Positions 1 through 10,460 of a stretch of DNA of 64,000 nucleotides are shown one piece after another. A model generated the notes under the pieces. The model was not told the DNA's origin and searched no databases. It was given only the letters and a program-made list of their open reading frames with translations. Both the position numbers and the translations under genes were made by a program. The DNA is from Alentia gelatinosa (lineage: Eukaryota; Annelida; Polychaeta; Phyllodocida; Polynoidae). Location of the stretch: contig OX465592.1 in assembly GCA_950022655.1 (NCBI GenBank), positions 4,919,544-4,983,543 on the forward strand. Direction: 5' to 3'. Each line of letters opens with the position of its first letter. The first letter of the stretch is position 1.

Positions 1-782
1 AAAACGCTAAAAATTTATGCGGATGGGACACATTCTGTCCCAGACGGACAGGTCGGTGCAAGATACAAGCGGCCGCAGGAAGTAGAGCGCTGGATCTCTG
101 CTAGGAGAGTGAGGAGGGTGGTGGAGTCTCCGCGAAGCAGTGCTCTGTGTCTGACACACTGACTCCGGCGATGAACCACGAGCTGTGAGATAATGTTCCC
201 TGCTTCAAGGCACTCACCGATTAAAAGTGTGATTCATGAGGCAGCCGGGAAGAGTTCTCTTAATGCTTCTTTTAGAGAAGCAGACTTCCACCTTTACCAT
301 ATGACGATGTTGATAACTGTGATTATGTATCATCAGCTCTCTACCAAGTGTCATTGTATGTATAAACAAGAATAATGAATTGGTATAAAACCTGAAAGTC
401 ACTGACGGTATTTGGCCATAATGTAAAACCAACCTTGCGTTGAATTTTGACCAATAAAAACTTTTAAAAAACATACAATCATAAAAGCTGTGTGTCTCAT
501 CTCTGCTTGTTACTGGCACGTGTCTCTACTTCGCTGCTTACCGTCATGTCTCCCGCCTTCGCTGGTTCCCTTAGAAGCAGACGACATTTTTACATTTCCG
601 GTCTCGGCTGGTTACCGGAGACCTCGCTCTTTCCGCCTTGTCGCTGCGGGCGTGTCGCTGGTCATGCTGCGGGCTGACTGTTCGTCTGCTGCACGTGTCT
701 TACGCTCCGTGGACTTACAAATCACATTAACTCCCAACTCTTCATTTCCCACACTTTTTCTACTCAAAGTTTCAATTTTTTT
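1..782. other. No recognisable gene
   Basis: No coding, RNA or repeat signature that I can support. Short open frames here have no recognisable motifs. A 16-base stretch near 62-77 (agatacaagcggccg) matches the arm of the hairpin at 13204-13344, which may be a relic or chance. Confidence 0.5.
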
Positions 783-1155
783 AGAGCGTGCTTACACGAT
801 CTATATACGTTGCTCTTATTTCCTAAAGGTTAGAGTGGTCATATAGGGTTCCAGCGTACTGCAAAGACACTATCCATTCACTATCTGTGTGTTACTCACT
901 GTGATACTTGCAAAGGAGCAGGGTGCCAGTGTATTAGTAGCTTGCCCAACTGACCTTGATCAATCACTCAAGACCGAAATATCTAATTGACCTGCTTGAT
1001 ATATTTTGGATCTTAGACACAGGCAGTTGAAGAAATAGCAAGTTGACAGGATGCAAGTGGGTTATAGAGAGGGATCCATACACTGAATGTAATCCAAACC
1101 TTTTAATTGTTATTCATTTATAATTGCACGCTCATTCATCAATGATGAACATACG
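783..1155 (+). mobile_element. Dispersed repeat family A, copy 1
   Basis: This is a roughly 370-bp dispersed repeat. It begins with AGAGCGTGCTTACACG, passes through ACTATCTGTGTG, CACTGTGAT and GGAGCAGGGTGCCAGTGT, and ends near TTGCACGCTCATTCATCAAT. The same ordered blocks recur at 3428-3823 (reverse, complete), 3056-3218 (reverse, truncated), 8999-9612 (forward, with extra sequence) and 24310-24512 (reverse, truncated). The ends (cgtgcttac... and ...ttgcacgctca) look loosely inverted. No coding capacity, so non-autonomous; the class is unknown. Confidence 0.6.
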
Positions 1156-1825
1156 TTTTGCTCCTAGTTTTATAGAGAAGTGTTTATTTTCCACAATCAT
1201 CCTCTTACAATTATATTTATGTAAACATCATTATTCAACCTTGGAGTACATTTCTCCCTTCTCAACCTGTGATCTGTCTTTGCTCCCTTTTTTGTTTTTT
1301 CCCCACTATGGTTGTTTGGTAGAATATCTTCTTTCTCTAATGAACATGACTCATTAGACCATGATATCTCACAGAATTGCCACTCTTATGAGCACTCTGT
1401 TTTATAGATAGTCGGGGGAAAGTAATATGTTATTACTTCCACAGATGATATCCATACTAGATACATGGCGCCCCTCTTTTTCAGGAAGATTCAATATTTC
1501 AGTCTCTAAATCTGACTTTCATTATACATACAGCGATAATGGAATTGTTTCTAGAACCCATCCTCTCCTGTCTTGTATTTATAACTTCACTTCTTTCCCG
1601 GATTTGGATGACATGTATGGTCCGGGCTTCTTTCCTCACTGCAGTCTGTTAAGGGTCACTCTGGTATTAAGCCCTTTAAAAAACACAGTCGGGGCTTGAA
1701 ATCATTTCAATCAAAACTGAAATGCTACTTTTGATTCTGATTGTAATTTTGCTCATAAGAAGAATGCTACTTATAATTCAGCCAAAGAATTTGTAATTCA
1801 GCCAAAGAATTTGTTCATTTTAGAT

Positions 1826-1960
1826 ATTGGTAAGTATGATATTGGTAATGATATTGGTAATGATATTGGTGATGGTAATGATTTTGTACAAGTCGAAAGC
1901 AATAATAAAAACTTTACAAAAAAAAAATAAAAAAATATTGGTAATGATAATGATATTGGT
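1826..1960 (+). repeat. Short 12-bp repeat (ATATTGGTAATG)
   Basis: About five near copies of ATATTGGTAATG at 1826-1875 and again just before 1960, split by an A-rich stretch. It leads directly into the 20-bp array. Confidence 0.6.
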
Positions 1961-2549
1961 CTCTCCATGCGTTGTGCTGTTTCTACGGGCCTCGCGCCCT
2001 CTCTCCAGGCGTCACGCCCTCTCTACGGGCGTCGCGCTCTCTCTCCGGGCGTCGCGCTCTCTCTCCGGGCGTCGCGCCCTCTCTCCGGGCGTCGCGCCCT
2101 CTCTCCGGGCGTCGCGCCCTCTCTCTGGGCGTCGCGCCCTCCCTCCGGGCGTCGCGCCCTCCCTCCGGGCGTCACGCCCCTCTCTCCGGGCGTCGCGCTC
2201 TCCCTCCGGGCGTCGCGCTCTCCCTCCGGGGGTCGCGCCCTCTCTCCGCGCGTCGCGCCCTCTCTCCGCGCGTCGCGCTCCCTCTCCGGGCGTCGCGCTC
2301 CCTCTACGGGCGTCGCGCCCTATCTACGGGCGTCGCGCCCTATCTACGGGCGTCGCGCTCCCTCTCCGGGCGTCGCGCTCCCTCTACGGGCGTCGCGCCC
2401 TATCTACGGGCGTCGCGCTCCCTCTACGGGCGTCGCGCTCCCTCTACGGGCGTCGCGCCCTCTCTACGGTCGTCGCGCCCTCTCTACGGGCGTCGCGCCC
2501 TCTCTACGGGCGTCGCGCCGGCTCTACGGGCGTTATGCTGTTTCTCCAT
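1961..2549 (+). repeat. 20-bp GC-rich minisatellite, array 1
   Basis: About 29 tandem copies of a 20-bp unit close to CTCTCCGGGCGTCGCGCCCT. Edge units are degenerate (gcgttgtgctgt on the left, cgttatgctgt on the right). Each unit holds the small hairpin GGGCG-TCG-CGCCC. Because 20 is not a multiple of 3, all three frames read as 20-residue Arg/Ser/Leu repeats; these frames are artefacts. The array at 6779-8283 is the same family in the opposite orientation, and a single relic unit lies at about 3028-3055. Confidence 0.95.
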
Positions 2550-2554
2550 TTATC

Positions 2555-3016
2555 CTACCCCTGATAAAAAACGCCATAGGCTTAACATGAGATTTGTTTA
2601 TGTCACTGCTAATACTGAAAAAATTTGGAAACGGGGTAGGATAAAATCTAGACGCCACTCGTTTTCAAGAGTTTGAGTTATGTCACTCATTTTGTTGGCT
2701 CCATAATGTCACTCGTCTTGGACAACAAAATGTGTGACATAAATAAACTCAGACTCAAACTTGTGACGTCTCTTTTTATTATCCTACCCCTAATATAAAA
2801 TTCCATAGGCTTAACATTGAGTTTCCGTATGCCACGTTGCCTGGACACAGGGTAGGATCAAATCAAAACCTGATTCGTTTTAATCATGGCCACTGCATTC
2901 GACTCCTGGAGTTTTGACTCTGGACATCACTGGGTTTCCCCTCATGAAGTCACTATGCCAAACTCAAGTCGTGGCATACGGTGTCCAAGATTAAAACTCA
3001 TCCAGTTTTTTTATAT
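2555..3016. mobile_element. Composite of TTATCCTACCCC modules and long hairpins
   Basis: Four modules in a row. (1) 2555-2643 is bounded by TTATCCTACCCC and GGGGTAGGATAA and contains CCATAGGCTTAACAT. (2) 2648-2772 is a long imperfect palindrome with arms of about 45 nt (agacgccac...agtttgag... against ...ctcaaacttgtgacgtct). (3) 2778-2853 is again TTATCCTACCCC to GGGTAGGAT with the same CCATAGGCTTAACAT. (4) About 2858-3016 is a second palindrome (aaaacctgattcgttttaat against attaaaactcatccagtttt). The arrangement repeats at 12954-13360, 28558-29636 and 47249-48260. No coding capacity. Confidence 0.65.
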
Positions 3017-3055
3017 TATCACATCATGCTTTCTCTCCGGGAGTCGCGCCTTGTC

Positions 3056-3218
3056 TCCATGAGACACTGGTCCTCTGCTCCTTTCACAGTATCACAGTGA
3101 ATAGCCCGCAGATAGTGAGGGAATGATGTTATTACAGTATGCTAGACATCTTTTTGCAGCAAGATGGAAGCCTAGGTGACCACTCTCACCTTTAAGTAAC
3201 ATATGATCACGCTCTAAT
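3056..3218 (-). mobile_element. Dispersed repeat family A, copy 2 (truncated)
   Basis: Contains the reverse-strand blocks GAGACACTGG, CTGCTCCTTT, ATCACAGTGAATAG, CAGATAGTGAGGG and CACGCTCTAAT. Only the half carrying the CGTGCTTAC-type end is present. It abuts a single relic of the 20-bp minisatellite. Confidence 0.55.
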
Positions 3219-3427
3219 AAGGCGGGACAAACCCAAGGGCGGAACTGCCATGTCCTTAAGTTAAAAAGGAACAAACCACCACCCATACCGTCTACAATAA
3301 AATGGAGAGGAAAACAGAGCAAATGTAATCAAAGGAAAAAGGAAGTCGCTGTTGTTGTATGGCATTTTTGTTACTTCTTGGGTCTGCCTTCGTTGTTATT
3401 GACGATGTAAACTAGTAGCAGATAGTA

Positions 3428-3823
3428 TGTTCATCAATGCCGAAAAAGCGTGCAATTATAAATGAATTACAATAAAAGGTTTAGGTTACATTCAGTCTGT
3501 GGATGGTTTACTGAAACCCACTTGTACCCATTCAACTTGATTTTCCTGGAACCACCCGAGTCTAAGATCCAAATATATCAAGCACCAATGGGTCAATGAG
3601 GTACCAGTGGGTCAATGATGTATTTCAGTCCCTAGTGATTGATCATGGTCAGCTGGGCATGCCTCTAAAACCTTGAGACACTGGCACCCTGCTCCTTTCC
3701 CACAATCACAGTGAATAGCATGCAGATAGTGAAGGGATAGTTTTCCGACACCACGCTGGAAATCTATATATGACCTCTCTAACCTTTAGGCAATGTATAT
3801 AGGGCGTGCAAGCACGCTCTAAT
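3428..3823 (-). mobile_element. Dispersed repeat family A, copy 3 (complete)
   Basis: All blocks of the family appear in reverse order: GTTCATCAATG and GCGTGCAATTATAAATGAAT, then TCTAAGATCCAAATATATCA, GATTGATCATGGTCAGCT, GAGACACTGGCACCCTGCTC, CAGATAGTGAAGG and finally GCAAGCACGCTCTAAT. This copy defines the element at about 395 bp. Confidence 0.6.
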
Positions 3824-3854
3824 CATGCATCTCGGTTAATTTTGTCGGAATCGC

Positions 3855-3983
3855 TTGTGCAGTTAAATTTCGAGCCTGGAGCCAAAATGAAATAGGCCCA
3901 TTTTGAATCTACTTGGTGTTATTTTTTTCGTTCCGTAGGCACTGTGGCTGGTGCCGTGGTTGGATTTTTTTATATTTTTTTTG

Positions 3984-4068
<85 letters not shown>

Positions 4069-4344
4069 TGATTCTACGTTCACCTCCAGATGAAATGAGA
4101 AACCACCTCAAAAAACAAGCTTCAACTCTTGTGACACCTATTACCGTGATGTATTTTGCTCAAATATGATCCAATCATTTCAACTTGTAAGGTCGGACAA
4201 CAAGATAACATTTCAGGAGCACTCTACATCTGAGCCTAATGCTCGGCAGGATTTGGGGAATATGTTTTACGAACGTCCAGGACTAGAAATAAGTCCATCT
4301 CTAGACACAGTTGTAGCTTATATTGCGATGATAATCGGCATCTA
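3855..4344 (+). repeat. Direct duplication, left copy (interrupted by (AT)n)
   Basis: Blocks CAGTTAAATTTCGAGCCTGG and everything from TCTACGTTCACCTCCAGATG to TTGCGATGATAATCGGCATC recur at 4635-4950 with scattered substitutions. The left copy carries an extra segment of about 160 bp (3918-4070) that includes the AT microsatellite, so that segment was probably inserted after the duplication. Confidence 0.75.
3988..4062. repeat. (AT)n microsatellite
   Basis: An almost pure run of about 37 AT dinucleotides inside the left copy of the 3.9/4.6-kb duplication. It can extrude as a cruciform. Confidence 0.98.
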
Positions 4345-4580
4345 AGACTGACATAGCAAACAGACTTCAATATCATTAAATGATAACACTTGCACAAGGT
4401 TCAGAGAAGGGTCTTCATGTATGAGCCTAGATTATTAAACAGGCCCCTAGTTCTGACTGGGTGCCACTGACTTGAAAACAATGAGGTATTCAAAAACTTG
4501 GATATTGCTAAACGACAACCTTTTTATATGTGGCGCAGAAAAGGATCATCATGTACAATCCTAGATTTTTGAATGGGCCC
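4344..4580 (+). mobile_element. MITE family E, partial copies
   Basis: Holds two right-end-like segments, GATTATTAAACAGGCCCCT near 4430-4450 and TAGATTTTTGAATGGGCCCC near 4560-4580, and the internal blocks ACATAGCAAACAGACTT and AGAAGGGTCTTCATGTA. Complete relatives lie at 14285-14492 and 32601-32822. The left terminal repeat is missing here. Confidence 0.5.
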
Positions 4581-4634
4581 CTGTTGTTATCAACAATGTA
4601 AATAAAGCATTAATTCCATTGGCGTCTCATGTGC

Positions 4635-4950
4635 ACTTAAATTTCCAGCCTGGAGCCACATGGAAATAGGCCCATATCGAGTCTACGTTCACCTCCCGAT
4701 GAAATTAGAAACCACCTCAAGAAAACAACCTCCACCTCTTCGCAACACCTATTACCATGATGTACTTTACTCAAATATGATCCAATCATTTCAACTTGTA
4801 AGGTCTCAAACGAGATTACGTTTCAGGGGCACTCTACGGCTGAGCCTAAGGCTTGGCAGGATTTGGGGAAATTCTTTTACGAACGTCTAGAAATAAGTCC
4901 ATCTCTAGACGCAGTTGTAGCTTATATTGCGTTGATAATTGGCATCTACG
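4635..4950 (+). repeat. Direct duplication, right copy
   Basis: This is the uninterrupted partner of 3855-4344, running from TTAAATTTCCAGCCTGGAGC to TTGCGTTGATAATTGGCATC. It is followed at 4950-5350 by non-repetitive, moderately CpG-containing sequence with no gene that I can support. Confidence 0.75.
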
Positions 4951-5355
4951 TCGGCCCTGACAGATCTGATTTACCCCTGATAACGCCACTTTACGCAGAA
5001 CAAGGTGCCCCTTAAACGCTGCCACGACCCCTAGCGGCGACCCTCTCGGGCTAACCGTATCACAGCCTGTCGCCTTATAAGGCTTCACACTGCCAGAGCG
5101 CCATCTATCGGATTTCCCAGAGTCTGGAAGGAGATAAAAAAAGACGAAAACCAGGCCAGAATTCAATCAGCTACCGGCAGACCCGACGTCACAGTCAATC
5201 TCAGCAAAGATGCAAATGTCAAGAAATGTGATGCCTTCCCATCAGGTAGCACACCGGAAATCCGGTCCGCTTTACAGAATCCGCCCTGCCTCCGGGGCCT
5301 GCCACGGGGTGTCGCTGTCAACTGAGGCCGATATTGAGACTTCTCGTTGAAACAG

Positions 5356-5822
5356 TTAAAGTGTAGATAGAGAATCCACTGATGAGTTCCCTGAGGGGGG
5401 ATGCCTTAAGGTGTAGATAGAGAATCCACTGATGAGGTCCCTGAGGGGGAGGGAGGGCCTTAAAGTGTAGATAGAGTATCCACTTATGAGTTCGCTGAGG
5501 GGGGGAGGTCTTAAAGTTTAGATGGAGTACCCACTGATGAGTGCCCTGAGGGGAGCAGGGCCTTAACGTGTAGATAGAGAATCCACTGATGAGTTCTCTC
5601 AGGGCTTAGGACCTTAAAGTGTAGATAGAGAATCCACTGATGATGTCCCTAAGGGGACAGGTTCTTAAAGTGTAGATAGAGAATCCACTGATGAGGTCCC
5701 TGATGGGAGCAGGGCCTTAACGTGTAGATAGAGAATCCACTGATGATGTCCCTGAGGGGGGATGCCTTAAAGTGTAAATAGAGAATCCACTGATGAGGTC
5801 CCTGAGGGGGGAGGGCCTTATT
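5356..5822 (+). repeat. About 52-bp minisatellite with CTGATGAG/stem core
   Basis: Nine units of 50-54 bp. Each opens with TTAAAGTGTAGATAGAGAA, continues CCACTGATGAGGTCCCTGAG and ends in a G-rich segment then CCTT. Units differ mainly in the G-run length and at the base after GATGA. The CTGATGA followed by a gtccc/gggac stem resembles half of a hammerhead ribozyme core, but the GAAA box is absent (see findings). Confidence 0.92.
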
Positions 5823-6639
5823 GCAGTGAGTTGGAGTCATGAATAGAGGTTTTATTTATCCTCATCAATATTCGATGTTTGAATTGGCGCCCAATGACAG
5901 ACTGGAAACTGATACCTGAGAATGATGTACAAATATTTCTATATAATGATTATTACTATTTACGCCATAGACCATTGCAAATGGGTAAACAAAACACAAG
6001 CTGGCGGGTCCTCTTATCAATGAATTTATATCAAAATATTTTTTTGGGTTTGTCATAAAAGGATTGTAGCCTTGTTTCATGACAATTTGTAGATTATGAC
6101 AGCAAGAAATAGTGGTTATCCCCGACTGCAGTGGTGCTATCTAACTATTTCCCGGTGAATGATGGTGGAACTAGCAATCACCCTGTGTGCAGCAGTATGA
6201 CTATTGTCACTATTGTAAAAAAAAAATGTATGTGTCCGTGCTGGTGGGAAAAAGTTTGCTTCTAATAGGATTGCTTGAGGAAAATTAATAACGCAGGAGC
6301 TGCCGTAAAATAGATTTCACCGTAAATAACGAAATAGGAACAGGAGATGCCGTAGAACAGAGTTCACCGTAAATAACAATTTGAACAAATATAGTAAGGT
6401 GCTGACAGTGTTCCTCATCCGTCTCATCCTCCTCCCGTGCTTATTGAACACACAGCGGCCCGCTCCTCCCCCAGCCCCGGCCCCTCATCCCCACACAGCC
6501 CGGCCCCGCTCCTCCCCCGCCCCGCCCCGCCCTGTCCCCGTCCCCCGCCCCGCGGCTCAGTCGGCGGCTCAGGCAATCAGCCGCCGGGAGAAGATGTATT
6601 GACAGGAGCAGCTGCGACACTCGTCAATACCTGAGCGGG
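5823..6639. other. No gene; C-rich tract near 6455-6565
   Basis: No recognisable coding or RNA gene. A C-rich stretch at about 6455-6565 (cccgcccc-type runs) can form i-motif/G-quadruplex structures on the two strands. Confidence 0.45.
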
Positions 6640-6716
6640 ATGGCCGGGAGGGAGGGAGGGCGGGAGGGCGGGAGGGCGGGAGGGCGGGAGGGCGGGAGGG
6701 CGGGAGGGCGGGGAGG
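6640..6716 (+). repeat. 8-bp G-rich repeat (GGGAGGGC)
   Basis: About nine copies of GGGCGGGA/GGGAGGGC. Regular G-triplets on the plus strand predict G-quadruplexes. It lies about 60 bp before the large 20-bp array. Confidence 0.9.
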
Positions 6717-6778
6717 TGGTATTGTGAAAGGCTGAGTTACTGAGTCCTGCTAGGTGCAGCTACGTGCGAGCAATGCCT

Positions 6779-8283
6779 GACGACAAGGCGTGACGCCCAT
6801 AGACAAGGCGCGACGCCCAGTGACAAGGCGTGACGCCCATAGACAAGGCGCGACGCCCATAGACAAGGCGCGACGCCCAGAGACAAGGCGTGACGCCTAG
6901 AGACAAGGCGCGACACCCAGAGACAAGGCACGACGCCCGGAGACAAGGCGTGACGCCCATAGACAAGGCGCGACGCCTAGAGACTAGGCGTGACGCCTAG
7001 AGACAAGGCGCGACGCCCAGAGACAAGGCGCGACGCCCAGAGACAAGGCGTGACGCCTAGAGACAAGGCGCGACGCCCAGAGACAAGGCGTGACGCCCGG
7101 AGAGAAGGCGTGACGCCCATAGACAAGGCGCGACGCCCAGAGACAAGGCGTGACGCCCGGAGAGAAGGCGTGACGCCCAGAGACAAGGCGCGACGCCCAT
7201 AGACAAGTTACGACGCCCATAGACAAGGCGTGACGCCTAGAGACAAGGCACGACGCCCAGAGACAAGGCACGACGCCCAGAGACAAGGCGTGACGCCTAG
7301 AGACAAGGCGCGACGCCCAGAGACAAGGCGTGACGCCCATAGACAAGGCGTGACGCCCAGAGACAAGGCGTGACGCCCAGAGACAAGGCGTGACGCCCAT
7401 AGACAAGGCGTGACGCCCAGAGACAAGGCGTGACGCCCATAGACAAGGCGCGACGCCCATAGACAAGGCGCGACGCCCAGAGACAAGGCGTGACGCCTAG
7501 AGACAAGGCGCGACGCCCAGAGACAAGGCGTGACGCCCGGAGAGAAGGCGTGACGCCCAGAGACAAGGCGCGACGCCCAGAGACAAGGCGTGACGCCCGG
7601 AGAGAAGGCGTGACGCCCAGAGACAAGGCGCGACGCCCATAGACAAGTTACGACGCCCATAGACAAGGCGTGACGCCTAGAGACAAGGCACGACGCCCAG
7701 AGACAAGGCACGACGCCCAGAGACAAGGCACGACGCCCAGAGACAAGGCGTGACGCCTAGAGACAAGGCGCGACGCCCAGAGACAAGGCGTGACGCCCAG
7801 AGACAAGGCGTGACGCCCAGAGACAAGGCGTGACGCCCAGAGACAAGGCGTGACGCCCATAGACAAGGCGTGACGCCCAGAGACAAGATGCGAAGCCCAG
7901 AGACAGAGAGACAGAGTGATATACGGAAAGACGGCGTGATCTATGGAGAGATGGTGTAACGCCTGGGGAGACAAAGCATAACGCCCAGAGAGAAAATGTG
8001 TGATGCCTGAAGACAATGCGTGACGCCCGGAGAGACGGCGCAACCCCTGGAAAGACGAAGTGATGCCTGGAGACAAAGCACGATGCTCAGAGACAAGGCT
8101 TGATTCCCGGAGAAACGGGATGACACCTGGAGCAAAGCGACACTCGGAGAGACGGCGCGACACTCGGAGAGACGGCGCGACACTCGGAGAGACGGCGCGA
8201 CACCCGGAGAGATGGCGCGACACCCGGAGAGACGGCGCGACACTCGGAGAGACGGCGCGACACCCGGAGAGACGGCGACACGA
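6779..8283 (-). repeat. 20-bp GC-rich minisatellite, array 2 (inverted relative to array 1)
   Basis: Plus-strand unit AGACAAGGCGYGACGCCCAG, about 56 copies to 7905; then about 11 degenerate units to 8130; then about 7 copies of a third subtype, TCGGAGAGACGGCGCGACAC, to 8283. The reverse complement CTGGGCGTCGCGCCTTGTCT matches the array-1 unit at about 16 of 20 positions, so both arrays share one ancestral unit in opposite orientation. Each unit keeps the small hairpin GGCG-NGA-CGCC. The long frames here on both strands are repeat artefacts. Confidence 0.95.
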
Positions 8284-8887
8284 TGCGCTGTGTATAACGC
8301 GTGACGTCAAGCACATAACTTTATCTTTCTTTTAAAGGTTTTTATTGACAGTAAGTTCATACAATATAGCACGATTTTCAACCTAACTGTCCAGGGTGGG
8401 AGTGACATACAAGAACAGTGCAATTATATAGAACGATTAATAGAAGATGGTTCATTCGTGGAGCAGTAAGGATACTCCTCAAAACAAAACAAAAACAAAA
8501 AAGCACCACTGTGCAGATAGTGAGTTCAGTTCATTATGACACTTGGGTACGACCTCCTTCGGGGTCTGCCATTCGGCCATAAAGGTCTGTCAATGTACAT
8601 CAACTCTAGAACGCCCTCCACAGAATGTAGTTAAAATGTTGTCTTTTTTTAAGGATTTCTGTTGGTAGATAAACATGTTGATATACATTATTCCCCAAAT
8701 TGAGGATCTATATTACCAGCGGTACGTATTTCATCCCCTGGTCAGACTGCTTTCTACACGAGCCTGCGGGTACGCCGATGATTATCATTAAAAAAGTATT
8801 CACTACGTTTATACAGAGGTATGGATGTATGTGTCCATACAGCTGAGAATGATTTTTCACATCGTCTTCTAAACTGCTCAAAGGCAC
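8284..8887. other. No recognisable feature
   Basis: Moderately AT-rich sequence with no supported gene or repeat. It contains one A-rich low-complexity patch near 8477-8505. Confidence 0.45.
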
Positions 8888-8999
8888 ATAGATCTACACC
8901 CCAGCTCTTATCACAGTCACATCTACACCCTAGCTCTTATCACAGTCACATCTACACCCTAGCTCTTATCACAGTCACATCTGCACACCAGCTCTAATC
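8888..8999 (+). repeat. 29-bp minisatellite, 4 copies
   Basis: Four copies of a 29-bp unit, ATCTACACCCTAGCTCTTAT plus CACAGTCAC. It stops at the left edge of family A copy 4. Confidence 0.9.
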
Positions 9000-9612
9000 A
9001 GAGCATGCTTTTATGCCTTGATATCCCTTCCCTATCTGCATTCACTATCACTATTCACTGTGATATTGTGAAAGGAGCAGAGAGCCAGTGTCTCAAGGTC
9101 TTAGAGGCCATGACCAATCACTTCAGACCAAAATTCCTCATTTACCTACTGATGCATGATATGCAGTTGCAGAAAGGGCAAGCTGACTGGGAGCACATAC
9201 GCCCTCCAGAGGTTAATAGTCTCCCTATTATCGCCCAGGGTAAATACAAGTTCCGCTCGCGACTTGCTGGCCTCACCACAACAACATGAACCATAGTTTT
9301 CCCATTTATATTTGAAGAACCTGAATATAATTTCAGATTGGTATGTAGACCTGAAATTTCCATTTCTAACATCGGATTTCCCATTTGAAGATTCATAAAA
9401 ACTGATAAACTGCAATAATTTCGGGTTACGGTTCAAGGTCTATCACCATACAACGTCGGTAACCAGTGCCCACCGGGACTTGTAAACAGACTGTATTCTG
9501 GGATACCTCAATAAGGTCTATGGGTTACAGAAAATGATCCATGGACTAAATATATCCCCAATCTTATAATTATTACTTATTTATAATTGCACGCTCATTC
9601 ATCAATGATGAA
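9000..9612 (+). mobile_element. Dispersed repeat family A, copy 4
   Basis: Starts CAGAGCATGCTTTTATG, contains CTATTCACTGTGATATTGTG, GGAGCAGAGAGCCAGTGTCT and CATGACCAATCACTTCAGAC, and ends TTGCACGCTCATTCATCAAT. It is longer than the other copies because of about 240 bp of unrelated sequence between 9200 and 9540. Confidence 0.55.
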
Positions 9613-9989
9613 CATACTATTTGTTCATTGTCTGTTTATCCATCAGCACTTATAATATTGTTCTCTGATTAAATGACATCGATTCAATCCTTCCTCATCT
9701 GTTTCTCTTATCAACTGTCATTACCAATTCCAATCCAGTCATGATTATCATATTATCTTAATGAATATTCTCGTCAATAAAATATATTCATACCAAACCT
9801 GCCTGCCAATGTTACCGAATCGATGACGGATGACTTCTTTTGTATTCATGTTTCTCAATTTTTGGGCATTTGCTGTTTTACGACGTCAAAACATTCCGAT
9901 AGGCTGAATTTTTCAAGCGCTTATGGAACGAGTTTTTTGTTGGAAGTTTTGGGGACAATGTGAATTTACTTTTTTCCTATTCATCTCAC
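9613..9989. other. No recognisable feature
   Basis: AT-rich sequence without a supported gene. Confidence 0.4.
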
Positions 9990-10460
9990 ATTACAATATT
10001 TTCTACATTTAAATATTGATATCTGAGTCCTAATTACATGATATTTATATGTCACAATATTTTCTACATTAAAATACTGATATTTGTCTCCCAATTATGT
10101 GATATTTATATTTTACAATAATTTCTACATCTAAAGACCGATACCAATCTTGTTATGTGATATTCGTATATCACATCACAATATTATCACTTACATCACA
10201 GGCATTCCTGTTGTAGGACCAGATAAATGACCACCGCAAGCCTCATCAAGACAGAGGGCTACGTCTGAAGACCCATATACATCTTTTTATATGATGATTG
10301 TATATCACGATACTTTCTACATTTAAAATACTGACTATATGATACCCATATATTACAATACTTTCTACTTCTAAACACAGGTTATATGATATAAGTATAT
10401 CACACTACAATACTTTCAACATCTGGAGACTGATACCTGTTATACGATATTGATCTCATT
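9990..10460 (+). repeat. Degenerate AT-rich repeat of about 60 bp
   Basis: Variants of CACAATATTTTCTACATTTA, ATACTGATATCTG and ATGATATTTATATGTCACA occur about seven times. They are split by the first copy of the 57-bp direct repeat (10203-10259). Confidence 0.7.

Noticed and set aside
5356..5822. Functional hammerhead ribozyme call
   Set aside because: The GAAA box after stem II is absent in all nine units; kept only as a low-confidence finding.
6779..8283. CRISPR array
   Set aside because: Direct tandem units without unique spacers, in eukaryotic DNA.
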